A stretch of DNA of 64,000 bases from Locusta migratoria. Its lineage: Eukaryota > Arthropoda > Insecta > Orthoptera > Acrididae. Location: contig CM048746.1 of the NCBI GenBank assembly GCA_026315105.1, positions 146,736,730-146,800,729 of the forward strand, written 5' to 3'. Numbering within the stretch: position 1 is the first letter of the stretch; each line of letters opens with the position of its first letter. Position numbers and translations under genes: made by a program. Shown here piece by piece: positions 11,233 through 21,992 of this stretch. The notes under the pieces were generated by a model, which saw nothing but the letters and a program-made list of their open reading frames with translations, did not search any database and was not told where the DNA came from.

Positions 11233-11520
11233 GGATAGATAGCAACTCACCACAAAGACAGTTGGTGAGACACGAACAGGAATGTAGAATAGACAGTCAC
11301 ATTCACACAACTTAAATTTTCAGCCACACCTTTCATCAGAGGAAGATACACTGTCATTCACACTATCACTCAAACATAACACATGCACACGATTACCATA
11401 TCTAGCCACTCTGGCACAACAAGAGTTATGTGAACATGTGACTATTCTATGTGCCTCTCTGCAGCTCTGTGGTTATTTTTATAGTGAGTTACTACCTAGC
11501 CTCAATTACTGACATTACAA
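11233..11520. repeat. Penelope-like 3' UTR fragments
   Basis: Contains gatagatagcaactcacc, gacagtcacattcacacaac, cttaaattttcagccac and later gtgactattctatgtgcct...cagctctgtgg: the two halves are roughly inverted to one another and match the 3' end at 21.1-21.25 kb. Lies in the presumed intron downstream of the cyclophilin exon. Confidence 0.5.
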
Positions 11521-11564
11521 CCTGGACTTTTATTTATTAATCATTCCCTAATGACATTTTTACT

Positions 11565-12310
11565 CCACAGTGGAGTGTGCACTGATATGAACCTTCCAGG
11601 TGGATTAAAACTGTGTACTGGAACAGGAATTCGAATCTGGCACCTTTGCCTTTTGCGGGGAATGTTCTACTGACTTAGCTACCCAGGCACACTTCACAGC
11701 CTGTCCTCACAGCTTTATTTCCTTCAGTACCTTGCCTCTTACTTTCCAAATTCACAGAAGTTCTCCTGCGAACCTTGCAGGACAAGCTCTCCTGAAAGAG
11801 AGGATGTGGTGGAGACATGGCTTAGCCATGGCCTAGGGGATGTTTACAGAATGATATTTTCACTCTGCAGAGAAGTGTGCACTGGTATTATACTTTCTTG
11901 TGGATTGAAACTGCGTGCCGTAACAGGGATTAGAATCTGGGACCTTTGCCTTTTGTGAGCAAGTGCTTTAGCAATTGAGGTATCCCAGTATGCTGTGAGG
12001 ATGGGCTATGAAGTGTGCTAGGATAGTTCGTTTGGTAGAGCACTTGCCCAAAAAAGACAAAGGTTCCACGTTCTAATCCCAGTTCCAACACACAGTTTTA
12101 ATCCTCCAGGAAGTTTCATTTCTGCACACTCTACACAGCAGAGTGAAAATAACACTCTGAAAACATCCCCTTGGCTGTGGCTAAGCCATGTCTCCACCAC
12201 ATCCTTCCTTCCAGGAGTGCTAGTCCTGCAAGGTTCACAGGAGAACGTCTGTAGAGTTTTGAACGTTGAAGGCAAGGTACTGATGAAAGTAAGTCTGTGA
12301 GGACAGATTA
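11565..12310. mobile_element. Cluster of tRNA-derived SINE copies, inverted
   Basis: Three related copies. Copies A (11575-11870) and B (11870-12000) read on the minus strand, copy C (12005-12305) on the plus strand. C has a tRNA-like start with a B-box-like GTTCTAATCC and A-box-like GTTTGGTAGAGCACTTG, followed by CAGTTTTAATCCTCCAGG, then a body containing GGCTAAGCCATGTCTCCACC, which is mirrored in A near 11810. The tRNA-like heads are imperfect and followed by conserved SINE bodies, so they are not tRNA genes. From memory this family is very common in locust genomes. Confidence 0.7.
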
Positions 12311-12434
12311 TGAATTATTCCCTATTTATCAGTAACACCTTCAAGATATCCAAGCAACATAGTTTCATTACAATGGTTATACTTTCTCAGTTTATTATAT
12401 GTTACAATGTTCAATTTGCTTCAGCTCCCTATTA

Positions 12435-13783
12435 CAGTAAAACTTCTGTATAACGGACACCAATGGGGAAAATAAAACTGTGCGCTTTTAAGAAGTGTCT
12501 ACTGTTCAGAAAAGGATAAAATACAAAGTAGTAAACTACCATTTATCCGAAATGATTGCAATGGCTGTCGGTTCAGATAATGAAAATCTCGGATAAAACT
12601 GAAGTCTTCTGTTTTCACATGTGAAACACACCAAATTGCGTCAATACCGCTAAGTATGATCCTTAAACGTGCGAATCGCAAGCCGCTTCTTGAACTGATC
12701 TAGCCAGCCATAATTTCCAAGGAATTCTTACTCCTTTCCTTCAATGAACTCATAAAAAGTCATCGCCTTTAGAACAAGTAGAGGACCTTGACAAGCATGC
12801 CTTTGGCTCTTATTTGTTCATGCCACAAAAATAAAACCTCTTTTAACTGAGGATATGAACTTTTTCTCATTCTTCTTCGCGATGTCATTGCGCTGCTCGA
12901 TGCTTGAATGGAATAAAATGTTTAAATATCTGATCAGTTTGTTTTTCAATCAGTAATCGCACTCATACCAATGCAGCAACTTTCGCGAGTGGCTCACCAG
13001 CATCAATTTTCTGCAAAGTGCGAAGCTTTTGTTACAACGAGATCACATTCTTTTTTGTTTCACGCTCATATTCAGCGTTATTTATTTATTTTTGTTGGGC
13101 ACTTGAATGATTTTTTGTTTTTTTTTTTTTTTTTTTGGTATTTGGCCACTTTTATCTCTGGGTATTTTAAAGCGTGTATCACGAGCACAAAACTTCAAAT
13201 CTAAAACACTCAAGACACACTAGACAAAGCTTTTGACTTTTGAAACTAGGTTGTGACAGCCATTGAATGAAAACATTCGATACACCTATCTCCACTCCCC
13301 TGTCCTACCTATGCCCATGCTGCAACACAACAGTGAGTCTACTACTCAACACTTGGCTTCACCTGATGTACCGACAACAGGCGGAAAGTGTTTTGCGTCG
13401 CACTCTCTTCGTGTGTTTCTGCGCGGCACGAACCAATACTGTACATACTGTACTTCCAAGAAGTTCCAATAGATAGCAATACCATGAAACCATGCAATAT
13501 GAACAAGAAACACACGAAATTTTCAGTCAACACATGTTAGAATTGATGACACTCAGACTTTTGACACGCAACAGTGCACTGATTCTTTCACGTTGTCCGT
13601 TATTTGGAAGGTTTGATTGTTGTTGGGGGACATATCACAGTGTCCGTGTCTGTTATATAGAATGTCCACTATTTGGAATAATTTTAGCATAAGGGCTAAT
13701 GTTGTTTTGCAGGGGAATTTTAAAATGTCCGCTATTGAGAGAAATCTGCTATTGGGAAGTGTCTGTTAAGGGAAGGTTTACTG
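12435..13783. mobile_element. pogo/Tigger-like DNA transposon, decayed or non-autonomous
   Basis: Begins CAGTAAAACTTCTGTATAAC and ends with the complement of CAGTAAACCTTCCCTTAACA. A TA dinucleotide flanks each end (12433-12434 and 13784-13785), as expected for pogo/Tigger. Near the right end the phrase tgtccgctatt / tgtccactattt recurs, suggesting subterminal repeats. No transposase motif (CENP-B-type HTH or DDD) could be read, so it is either a non-autonomous derivative or too decayed. Confidence 0.7.
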
Positions 13784-13785
13784 TA

Positions 13786-14245
13786 TTATTTAAATTTATA
13801 CTGTAAGTGCTGTTGTGTACCCTTGCCCACAGAATAGTTTGACCCTGTGCAAGCCCAACCATCTCCAAATAACTACTGCAATCTACATCCATCTGAACCT
13901 GACTACTGCAGTCAAGACTTAGTGATCAATTTTTATTTTTTCTCCTTTAGTTCCTCCCTCCCCCTATGATTCCCTCTTGTACTAAATTGATGATTCCTTG
14001 TTGCCTCAAATCAAATAACCCATTCCTTGACTAAAGTTGTACCACAAATATCTTTTCTCCTCAATTATGTTCATTACCTCCTGATTACTTACACAAAGTG
14101 TCCACCTATTTATCAGGATCCTTCTGTGTCAGACCAGGCATTAAAAGCTTCTATTCTCTTCCTTCTTGAATGTCTTACTATTCAGATTTTAATTTATAAT
14201 GGGCTTCATTCCAATAAATACAGTGCAGACTTCCTAATACATTTA
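13786..14245. other. No gene recognised
   Basis: Spacer between two TA-flanked transposons; pyrimidine-rich in part, with no domain or repeat that I can name. Confidence 0.45.
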
Positions 14246-15319
14246 TAGGGTGTACACAAAGTCCAGGAAATTTCAATTATTTATTGCACAGGAACCAAAC
14301 ATTTTACAGATATCATACATATGTCATTTTGAAGAGAAACCATAAAAGTTTTTCCCATGTATACTGACACAGCGTAGTCTGGTAATTTACCGATAGTGCT
14401 AGTTGCAAACAAAGTGAGTTTAGGTGCAAAGTGATCTTTCTGTGTGTTGGAGTTAGACAAAAATAAGTGTGAAGTGTGTTACAGCTGTTCAACAGATATT
14501 TAGAACCAAGTATGTTAAGATGCCATCAACAAGGTAGGCCATTTACCACTGGCACAACAAATTCATTATTATGGGTTGCTTGTACCTGGCAAAGAGAAGT
14601 GGACATCGCAGTGTGGGTAAAGTGAATGCGGAGCGTGTATGAGAGACATTCATAAGGAGTCCAAACAGATCAGTGTGTTGTGCATCTTGTGAACTCAAAA
14701 TGGCTTCAATGACAGTGTGGAAAGTCCTGTGATTGAAGCTGTTTATGAAACCATTCAAACTGGAGCTATTGCAGAAGCTTAGAGATGTGGACAAAGACAA
14801 GCATTTTGAGTTTTGTTCGCAGCTGCAACAATTGAATGAGGTTGGGGCTGGCATTGCTAATCACTTATTTTTTTGTGATGAAGCCATTTTTCACACAAAT
14901 GGGAAAGTTAATAAGCATATTTGTTGAATCTGGGGATATAAAGCATTCACATGAATACATTGAATTTGAGAATGATTTCCCAAAAGTAAATGTTTTTTGT
15001 GCCTTATCATGTTGAAAACTGTATGGACCATTCTTCCTCACCAAAAGTACTGTCACTGGATGTTCCTACTTGGACATGTTGCAGCCTGTTCCTCTTGAGT
15101 GTGTTTCCCAGTACACCACTGTGCTATGAGTGTTGCCTGTTGACAGGGTCCACTCCATGGCTGGTATAACACCTGAACTCCCCATGTTTGCAACTTGTGC
15201 TAAGTATCAGCAAATTACCAAACAATTCTCTTCAAAATGACATTGTATGATATCTGTACAATGTTCGGTTCTTGTGCAATAAGTAATTGAAAGTGTTCCC
15301 AGACTTTATGTACACCCTG
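14246..15319 (+). mobile_element. Tc1/mariner-superfamily element with TIRs
   Basis: Ends are inverted: left AGGGTGTACACAAAGTCCAG near 14247, right its near-complement CTTTATGTACACCCTG. The inner TIR parts GTGCAATAAGTAATTG and CAATTATTTATTGCAC also match, as do the flanking AAAATGACAT segments. TIRs are about 90 bp. A TA dinucleotide flanks each end (14244-14245, 15320-15321). It contains a decayed transposase on the plus strand. Confidence 0.8.
14430..15190 (+). pseudogene. Decayed Tc1/mariner-like transposase
   Basis: The N-terminal DNA-binding half reads in pieces: AVQQIFRTKYVKMPST, IYHWHNKFIIMGCLYLAKRS, then FIRSPNRSVCCASCELKMAS and MTVWKVL, matching the helix-turn-helix pair of this transposase group (W..KF..TG, RSP.KS.R.AS.EL). 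The catalytic half includes HLFFCDEAIFHTNGKVNKHI with the conserved DEA(T/I)FH..G segment, then PKVNVFCALSC and LYGPFFLTKSTVTG. Several stops and shifts separate the parts, so no active enzyme. Family role: cut-and-paste transposition into TA sites. Confidence 0.75.
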
Positions 15320-15689
15320 TATAATTGATGTTAACAAATTGTTCTTCTTCAGAAACACTTTTCTTTCCTTTTCTAATCTACATTTTATATAATCTCGACT
15401 TTGTCCTGTATTTTACTACTCAAACTGAAGAGTTCACCTATTACTTTTAGCGTCAAATTTTCTAATATAATTTCTATAACTCTGCACACAAGACCAGATA
15501 CACACTGTGGAAACAGGCCACCAGCACTACATACTTTTAAGAGTCTGTGAAATTGTACCATATGGGCTAGCTATCAGAGTCCATCTACTGGAGTTTGCCC
15601 ACAACACAGCATACATTGCACAATCTACAGAAGAGTTTTGCATCCAGCCCTCAGTTCAATGTTGTGCTTGTTTTCATTACCTTTGCTAC
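15320..15689. other. No gene recognised
   Basis: AT-rich, no domain visible. May include the decayed U3 of the following LTR-type fragment. Confidence 0.4.
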
Positions 15690-16120
15690 TTTATTGTGTT
15701 ACAGTGATGCTCTATTGGAAACTGAATAAACTTGGGTTCATAGGCTGCTTGCTGATGTTTGTGTTTGTCATTATGACCCAATTGGTAATGAATTTTGGTG
15801 TATGCTACCATGTGCTAAGTCTCTTTAGTTGTTCCATCAATTCTTCTACCCACGATGGCAGTTCATAAAACTCTAATTGAGCAACAGCATATTATCATAG
15901 CAGCTACTACAAATTTGGCAACTATATTGACCCAGCAGGTTTCCATGCCAGCAGCCTATCCATTTCCACCCTTTGACAATGCAGCTGGAGACTGGAATAC
16001 TTATGAGATCAGGCATTGATAACAATCTCTTTCTTTTTTCATTTAGCATGAGATATACAAACATTTGTAAGGCATTGTTTCATATTCAGATTTCCCCTCA
16101 GATTTACATTATTGTGCCAG
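15690..16120 (+). mobile_element. Gypsy-type 5' end fragment (LTR end and gag start)
   Basis: An AATAAA at 15725-15730 is followed by a TATGACCCAATTGG segment, which resembles a decayed tRNA-Trp-type primer site (compare TGGTGACCCCG at 51433), and then by a short gag start. The layout R-U5, primer site, leader, gag ATG is that of the Gypsy element at 51.3 kb. No LTR pair was found, so this is a truncated copy. Confidence 0.4.
15855..16019 (+). pseudogene. Gag N-terminus of a Gypsy-like element
   Basis: A 54-codon frame starting at the ATG at 15855 and ending in PFPPFDNAAGDWNTYEIRH before a stop. The wording (P)PF..(x)5-8 W..Y is typical of the gag N-terminus of Gypsy elements, where a structural capsid protein follows. 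The expected continuation (rLxxHF) is not readable after the stop. Short, broken and assigned by pattern only. Confidence 0.5.
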
Positions 16121-17110
16121 TTAGACCCACTTCAAAAACTAGCATAACTTTTTTGCAATGGTTGTAGTCAAATTATTACTGTGTGGCCATAGTTGTGGTT
16201 GACTTTTGAATGTGTAACTCCAGACAGACAGACACTGTTAATTCTACCTGAGCAGTGTGGTGATTGTATCTTTACTACTGTGTTTTCTCTCACTGGTTTT
16301 AATGTTGTTTTTGGTGTTATTTTGTATGCCATTTCAGCTTTGTTAAAAGTGTTGGTATTTTTTTCCTTCTCTCTGTCTCAGATGTGCAATATTACCCACA
16401 ATGATGACCCTGCATTGTTTCTGTGTGGCTGTTATTTCCTTCACCTGTCTGTCATCAAATGTATTCACTTTGTATTTTCATATACAATGAGTTGGATGCT
16501 GGATAACTTTTCTGCTCAATCTAACACCACACATATGTCATGTGCAACTGTGAAACTTGGTCACCTGCATTTTTAATCAACCTCAGACTGAACATTTAGT
16601 CACAGAATACGATTGCACCGCTTATCAAAATGATTATCAAAAACTTATTTCACATCAGAATAGTTTTAAAAGTTCACAAACATATGGAAAGTAAGTGTTT
16701 ATGATCTGTATGGAAAATTTTTAAGCTGTCAGTTCTGATATTAGATAAAAACAACTCGAAATTCAAAATGTAAAATGTGTAATTACTGACATATCATGAA
16801 AATTCATATTTGGTAAATGCAGATTAAATCTTATTATTCACTAGGTTTATATCAAGACATTGCTACACAAAACACCTATTATGATATAATATTTTATAAA
16901 TACCCTTAAATGTAGTATACAAACAAACACTACTAGGTTCAGGATCATGACCTATATGAAATGTCCATTTTGCCAGGTTAATAACTTCTTTTGTTTGTAG
17001 TATATACATATGCTATTAAAAAAATCCATCTCATGCTTTACTTTCCTCATTCATAAAAGTATTGTTTTGAACGAAATTATTTTGTCATAACATCACAGAC
17101 CTATTTCTGG
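16121..17110. other. No gene recognised
   Basis: A pyrimidine-rich open stretch (16193-16576) has no recognisable domain, and the rest is AT-rich. It may hold more of the decayed Gypsy fragment. Confidence 0.4.
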
Positions 17111-17112
17111 GA

Positions 17113-17972
17113 TGTCTAGAGGAAACCTTCCAAGCCTCCCAAAATCCCAAACCCATGTTCTGGTTTAGGTTAATTAATGATATTTTCATGATTTGGACTC
17201 ATGGCCAGGACACCATTCCTCATTCCTTCACAAGCTCAACTCCTTTTTCCCCATCAGTTTCACTTGGTCCTTCTCAGCCTTTCTGGGTGTTAACCTCCAC
17301 TTCACTGATGGATCCATTCACACCTCTGTCCACATTAAACCTACCAGTTACCAATAGTACCTGCACTTTGACAGCTTCTATCCATCCCACATAACCCCCC
17401 CTCCCCCCTGTACAGCATTGTGACTTATCGACAGCAAATTACCCAATATGCCAAAGGCCTCACAAATGCCTTCGTAAACAGACATTACCCTCCTGACCTA
17501 GTCTGCAAATAGATTTCCCGTACCATATCCCCACACACTTCTAATCCTTCCTCCAACCCCAGTAGCCAGTCACAAGGGAGTGTTGTTTTTGTCACCCAAT
17601 ACCACCCTGAACTGGAACAGCTAAATCACATCCTTTGTAGGGTTTTGATTATTTGTCATCATGCCATGATATAAGAGACATCCTATGCAAGATCCTTCTG
17701 ACCCCCCTCCTAAAGTGGTGTTCTGTTGCCCACCCAACCTCCACAACATCCTAGTTCATCACTGTGCCACTCCCAACCCCAACCCTTTAACACAGGGATC
17801 ATAAACTTGAGGAAGACCCCAAAGCAAAACCTGCCCAGTCCACCAACCCAACACTTCCTATTCCAATCCTGTCACAGGCTTATCCTAACCCGTGAGAGGT
17901 CGGGCCACCTGTGAAAGCTGCCATGTGATTTACCAACTCTGCTGCAGTCGTTGCATAGCGTTTTATATTGGT
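17113..17972 (+). pseudogene. Penelope-like RT end, linker and start of GIY-YIG
   Basis: Plus-strand PLE fragment. MFWFRLINDIFMIWTHGQD (17155 on) corresponds to the PLE RT box WxRYxDDIFxIWxHG, with YxDD changed to LIND, so a catalytic Asp is lost. Next comes SLMDPFTPLST and a YLHFDS-like tail. The linker at 17400-17900 is broken. RGRATCESCHVIYQL in shifted frames at 17890-17930 and the start of the GIY-YIG (IAFYIGT, about 17953-17973) follow. There the copy is cut by a 2.5 kb repeat and resumes at about 20470. Confidence 0.75.
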
Positions 17973-18689
17973 ACTAGCTTATATGCCCGTGCTTCACAAC
18001 GGTTGTTAAACAGGGACCTGTGTATGTCATAGTTTTTTAGGGTTCCAGACCTAGGTCCGCAAAAACAGAATCCTTGTTTAATCGCTCTGTCAGTAAACTC
18101 AGTTCTCCTAACCAAGATGTCAAGTTTAAGTAGAAGTCATTGTCAAAAACGATGAATGTTCATTAAGTTTTTCTTAAAAAACGTGAAATTAATTTATGCC
18201 CGTACTCTGGAATGATGTAAATTCGATGTTAGGTTGTGTTCATAAAGTTAAGACTGCGGTGTGTAATTGTTTGGTGTAAACTTCTTACAACACTTCTATC
18301 GTTGAGATGAGAAATAATAATAACAATAACAGCGCCATGTTTGGTTCTATGATGTAGTACTAAACTGTTTATCTCTGACAGTAAGTGTATTATGTGGTTG
18401 CTCTGCGAAAATAAGGTGGGGCTTCTTTGCAGCCAATGCATTACAAACCAATCGTAAGAGCAAATAAATGTGTGGAAAGAATGGATTTGTCTCAATATCA
18501 TGTGGTAATTAGAGATTAATGTTGAGAAGATGCACAGATGCAGAGATATTTCTACTCTAAGCACAATTTAGTGGTTACACTATTATAACCTCCTTGGGTT
18601 GTACCCATCGAAAGATGCACTTCTTTTCTTTCCATGACATTGCAAAGCATAAGGAATACAGCTAGGGGAACAAAATATTGTATCCTACC

Positions 18690-19432
18690 TAGGTTAAATT
18701 TTACTTGCAGTGGCAGCAGTTTAGTTTGCTATAGTTGGCAAGGAACTATTCGCTTTAGGATGATTAATTTACTGGGAAGTATAGCATAAATTATTTATTA
18801 TTAACTGATTTTTGAAAAAGCATTCAACAGCCGTTGCCAACATCAGCACATAACGCCACCGCCGTAAGTAAAATTTACCCCTTCTTGTAGTGTATTACAC
18901 CGGAGTTATGAGAATAGAAAAGACTTAGCAACACCCTAATTACTTATTTGGTATACTATATAACTAATGTCATTTCACTATGTACTTTCCAGCACTATGG
19001 CATTTTTGAGGCATTCGCAAACAAAATGTACTCAAGATGTAATAAGTACGAACCGAAATCAGAAATGAAACAACATAAATTCGGTTTTCCTTGCAAGGAA
19101 TTCTTAGTAAATGAAAACATCGATAGACGCGAAGGAACATCGTTATTATTTCAATTCAAATGATACCCATGCAAAGAATCACTTTTTCCTTTTGCAAGGA
19201 ATTGTCGTACCTGGGTTAAATTTTACTTGCAGTGGCAGTGTATTAGTACTTTAACGTTGGTAATGAAATATTCGCTTTAGGGGGTAATTAATTTACTGAT
19301 AGAAATAACATTCATTATTTCATTATCAACACACAGAATTATTCCCCTCATTGTACGTGACTGATTTTTCAAAAAGGATTCAACGGTCGTTGCCAACATC
19401 ATTACACTGCACCGCTGCCGCAAGGAAAATTG
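18690..19432. repeat. Direct duplication about 519 bp apart
   Basis: GTTAAATTTTACTTGCAGTG at about 18693 recurs at about 19213. The shared run continues through TATTCGCTTTAGG, TTAATTTACTG, ATTCAACRGYCGTTGCCAAC and the GCCGCCG-like end (18690-18870 against 19209-19432). Clearly diverged, with indels. Confidence 0.75.
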
Positions 19433-19639
19433 TAGCATTGTTTCATTGTATTACACTATTTACATGAATAAAAAATGCAGCATCTCCATCTATTAGTTAT
19501 TTGCGAGGAGGTTAGAATACCTCCTTGGTTATTTGGTATACTATGTAAGTAACAGCGCCTCTGTCGCACCTTTGCTATACTACACTACAATTCAAGCATA
19601 GCATACACCAGAAACTACAAATTACTATATCTTTTCTTC

Positions 19640-20425
19640 TCCTGATCCGATTTTGATGAAATAAAGCTTATATTTTGCCCCAAGGTACTCTCAGTTGACC
19701 TATGAAACCCCATGAAAGTTCGTAGAGTAGTCTTGGAGATTTGCTGTACTACACCATATTTATAAGCATGGTGTATACAAAAACTTTAAATTACGATATC
19801 TTTCCTTCCTCTGATCTGATGTTGATGAAACTAAGTGTATATTACTCTCCAAACTGTTCTCAATTTACTTGCGGAAACCCATGAAATTTCGTGTAGTACT
19901 TTTGGAGATTACTCTAAACAAACAGACATACATGATGGGATGGCTTTTAAACAAATGATTAAATTATGATATCTTTATTTTCTCTGATTCGATTTCAATT
20001 ATTGAAGCCTTTATGTAACCGCATGATATGCTCAAGTTACGTGTGAAAATCCCATGAAAATTTGTCAAGTAGTTTGAAGAGACAGTCAGACATGACGGTC
20101 ATAGATAAAAAATTTCAAATTACAATATTCTTTTTTTTTTTTTTCGTGGTCCAATTTTTATGAAATGAAGTCTATATGTTGTCCAGAGTTATGCTCAAGT
20201 TACCTGTGAAAACTGTATGCAAATTTGTGAAGTAGTTTTGGAGATAAGAGGTTTTTAATACTTGAACAAACAGACATGACGGTAACTGAAAACACTTAAA
20301 ATTACGATATCTTTTTGTTTCGTGATCCGATTTTGATAAAATTATGCCTATATGTTGACCCAAACTTTCCTCGTGTTTCCTGTGAAAACTGTATGAACAT
20401 TCATCCAGTAGTTTTAAAGAATTAA
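19640..20425. repeat. Five diverged tandem-like units
   Basis: A module of about 100-110 bp recurs near 19640, 19800, 19980, 20140 and 20320. Each has CTGATCCGATTTTGATGAAAT at the start, then TATATGTTG...CAAGTTACCTGTGAAAAC in the middle and TTTGTGAAGTAGTTTTGGAG at the end, in varying degrees of decay. The spacing is 160-180 bp. Spacers contain AAATTACGATATCTTT in several units. Confidence 0.75.
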
Positions 20426-20470
20426 GAGAACAGTGAAAGGCCTACATTTACAGATTTATTATTAGTATAG

Positions 20471-21270
20471 ATGATGATGAACCAGCTGTCCCTCAGAATG
20501 AATGGCCACCACCAAAATGTGACAATAAAACAAGATGGAACATCCTGTGGCACAGCAAGTGGCTGAACACAGCACTCTGGATTTCAATGGCTGCTTCACT
20601 ACCCAAGCCATCTGTATCCTCTCCTCCACCACCTGCTCTTCTGAACTGCGTGGATGGGGGTTGTCCTTCACCAGCTTCTGGCCTCAACCTAAGAAAGCAA
20701 CCCATCCCTACACCCTATGCCTAACACCTTCCCCCCTTCTTATTCTGTACCTTTTCAATTTATGTCTTCCTGGCCACAGCAAGTCATCCCTTACAATATC
20801 CCCATAATTAATAACATTTTACTATTATTTATTTTTCATATTTTTAGTTTTTTCTTCTTATTTTTATCATTTCAGTTCCCCCAAATCCCTCCCCACCCTC
20901 CTCTACATCTTTCTTTTATCCTTTCTCACCCCTTTCCTTAACTGTATTCATTGCCACAATTCAAATTCCTGCCTTTCAAAGCCTTTACAACCCATCATTC
21001 AATGTGGAACTTCCCATCCCCACCTTTACCCAACATCCTTCCCCACCTCACTCACGGTCTAGATGCTTGTGGCACTGGAGTTGCCAGACATGGTGTTTGT
21101 GTGTGTATAGTTGTCCGAGTGATTGTGTGAATGTATGTGTTTCTTTTTTTGATGAAGGCTATGGCTGAAAAATTAAGTTGTGTGAATGTGCCTGTCAGCA
21201 GCTCAGTGAGCCTCTTTGCAGTGAATTGTTATCTATCCTCCATTATTGACATTCCAATTGGATTTTCCAT
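20471..21270 (+). mobile_element. Penelope-like element, 3' remainder after the insertion
   Basis: Resumes in coding sequence: DEPAVPQNEWPPPKCDNKTR, then WNILWHSKWLNTALW and a proline-rich end, followed by a long pyrimidine-rich 3' UTR. That UTR ends with GTGTGTGTATAGTTGTCCGAG, TTTTTTTGATGAAGGC, ATGGCTGAAAAATTAAG and CATTATTGACATTCC, the ending shared by the fragments at 9.7, 10.6 and 11.2-11.5 kb. Not an active copy. Confidence 0.65.
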
Positions 21271-21992
21271 TGTTGAAATAACCGATAAAAGATAGTTGAC
21301 TTGTAGCATCGAGGTGGTCAGCCATGTGGTTGTTGCAGTGGGCTGGCATGCTGTACCTTTATTGTTTTGTGTGGCCTGTTACTTGTGTAGCCACACCCAA
21401 TCCCATACCAAACACCCCTTTTATCTTTTTCCTTTACTGAATTTTAAGCCCCAGGAGGGGCAGGCTGGCAGTGTTCCATTTGCCACTCTACAGCCAAAAG
21501 AACATTACGTGGATCAGAAGCACTGATACATAGACAAGGTGATAAAATAGCGAATTCAAAATACATACAGGTGAAATTGGGAAAAAATTAAAAGCACATG
21601 AAGAATTAAAAACACAAATATTGAGATAAAAACATAGCTACAGTGGCAAAAAAACACACTGATGGAAGTCAGTGAACAGGAAGGTGACTGTTACAGAGAC
21701 TGAGTAAATGAACACACACAATGTCTTGCCAAACCTGGCATTTGCACCAGTATTAAAAAACAAAGAACACAGTTGAACAGTAACACTGATGATGCACTGA
21801 ATAAAATCGCTGGCCAGAGATTCCCACAGAGTATAGAGAGAGAAGAGAAAGTGCAGGGAGAAGGAAAAGGGTAGGAGGAGGGGAGCATAAGGACTCCAGG
21901 GGAAGGGGAGAGGAGGGAGGAAAAACAAGTGGGGAAAGGATGACGAAGGGCAAGGAAATGACTAGTAGTGGTACAGTGGGGTATATATGTAG
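21271..21992. other. No gene recognised
   Basis: A GC-moderate start with no domain, then a purine-rich stretch (21830-21950). Several overlapping open frames on the minus strand result from its base composition rather than coding. Confidence 0.45.

Larger units (their letters stand above)
17973..20470. repeat. Unclassified 2.5 kb repeat inserted in the PLE
   Basis: Starts TACTAGCTTATATGCCCGTG right inside the GIY-YIG codons and ends TTTATTATTAGTATAGATG just before PLE sequence resumes. No protein domain was recognised. It holds two internal repeat systems: a direct duplication (18690-18870 and 19209-19432) and about five diverged units at 19640-20425. The ends resemble a widespread but, to me, unclassified arthropod repeat (start CTAGCTTATATGCCCGTGCTTC, end TTAGTATAGAT). 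A short inverted match to its right end (ctgtaaatgtaggcctgtcgctt) occurs at 32.9 kb. Confidence 0.6.

Noticed and set aside
12018..12275. Minus-strand 85-codon open frame
   Set aside because: Lies entirely in SINE copies; no domain.
16193..16576. 127-codon open frame as a membrane protein
   Set aside because: Hydrophobic only because the DNA is pyrimidine-rich; no conserved motif.
19640..20425. CRISPR-like array
   Set aside because: The units are about 100 bp and strongly diverged, spacers are not uniform, no cas genes, and the sequence is eukaryotic.
20717..20941. Open frame rich in Phe, Ile and Pro
   Set aside because: Pyrimidine-rich 3' UTR of the PLE copy.
21638..21953. Three overlapping minus-strand open frames
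   Set aside because: Caused by a purine-rich strand without stops; three frames are open at once, which argues against coding.
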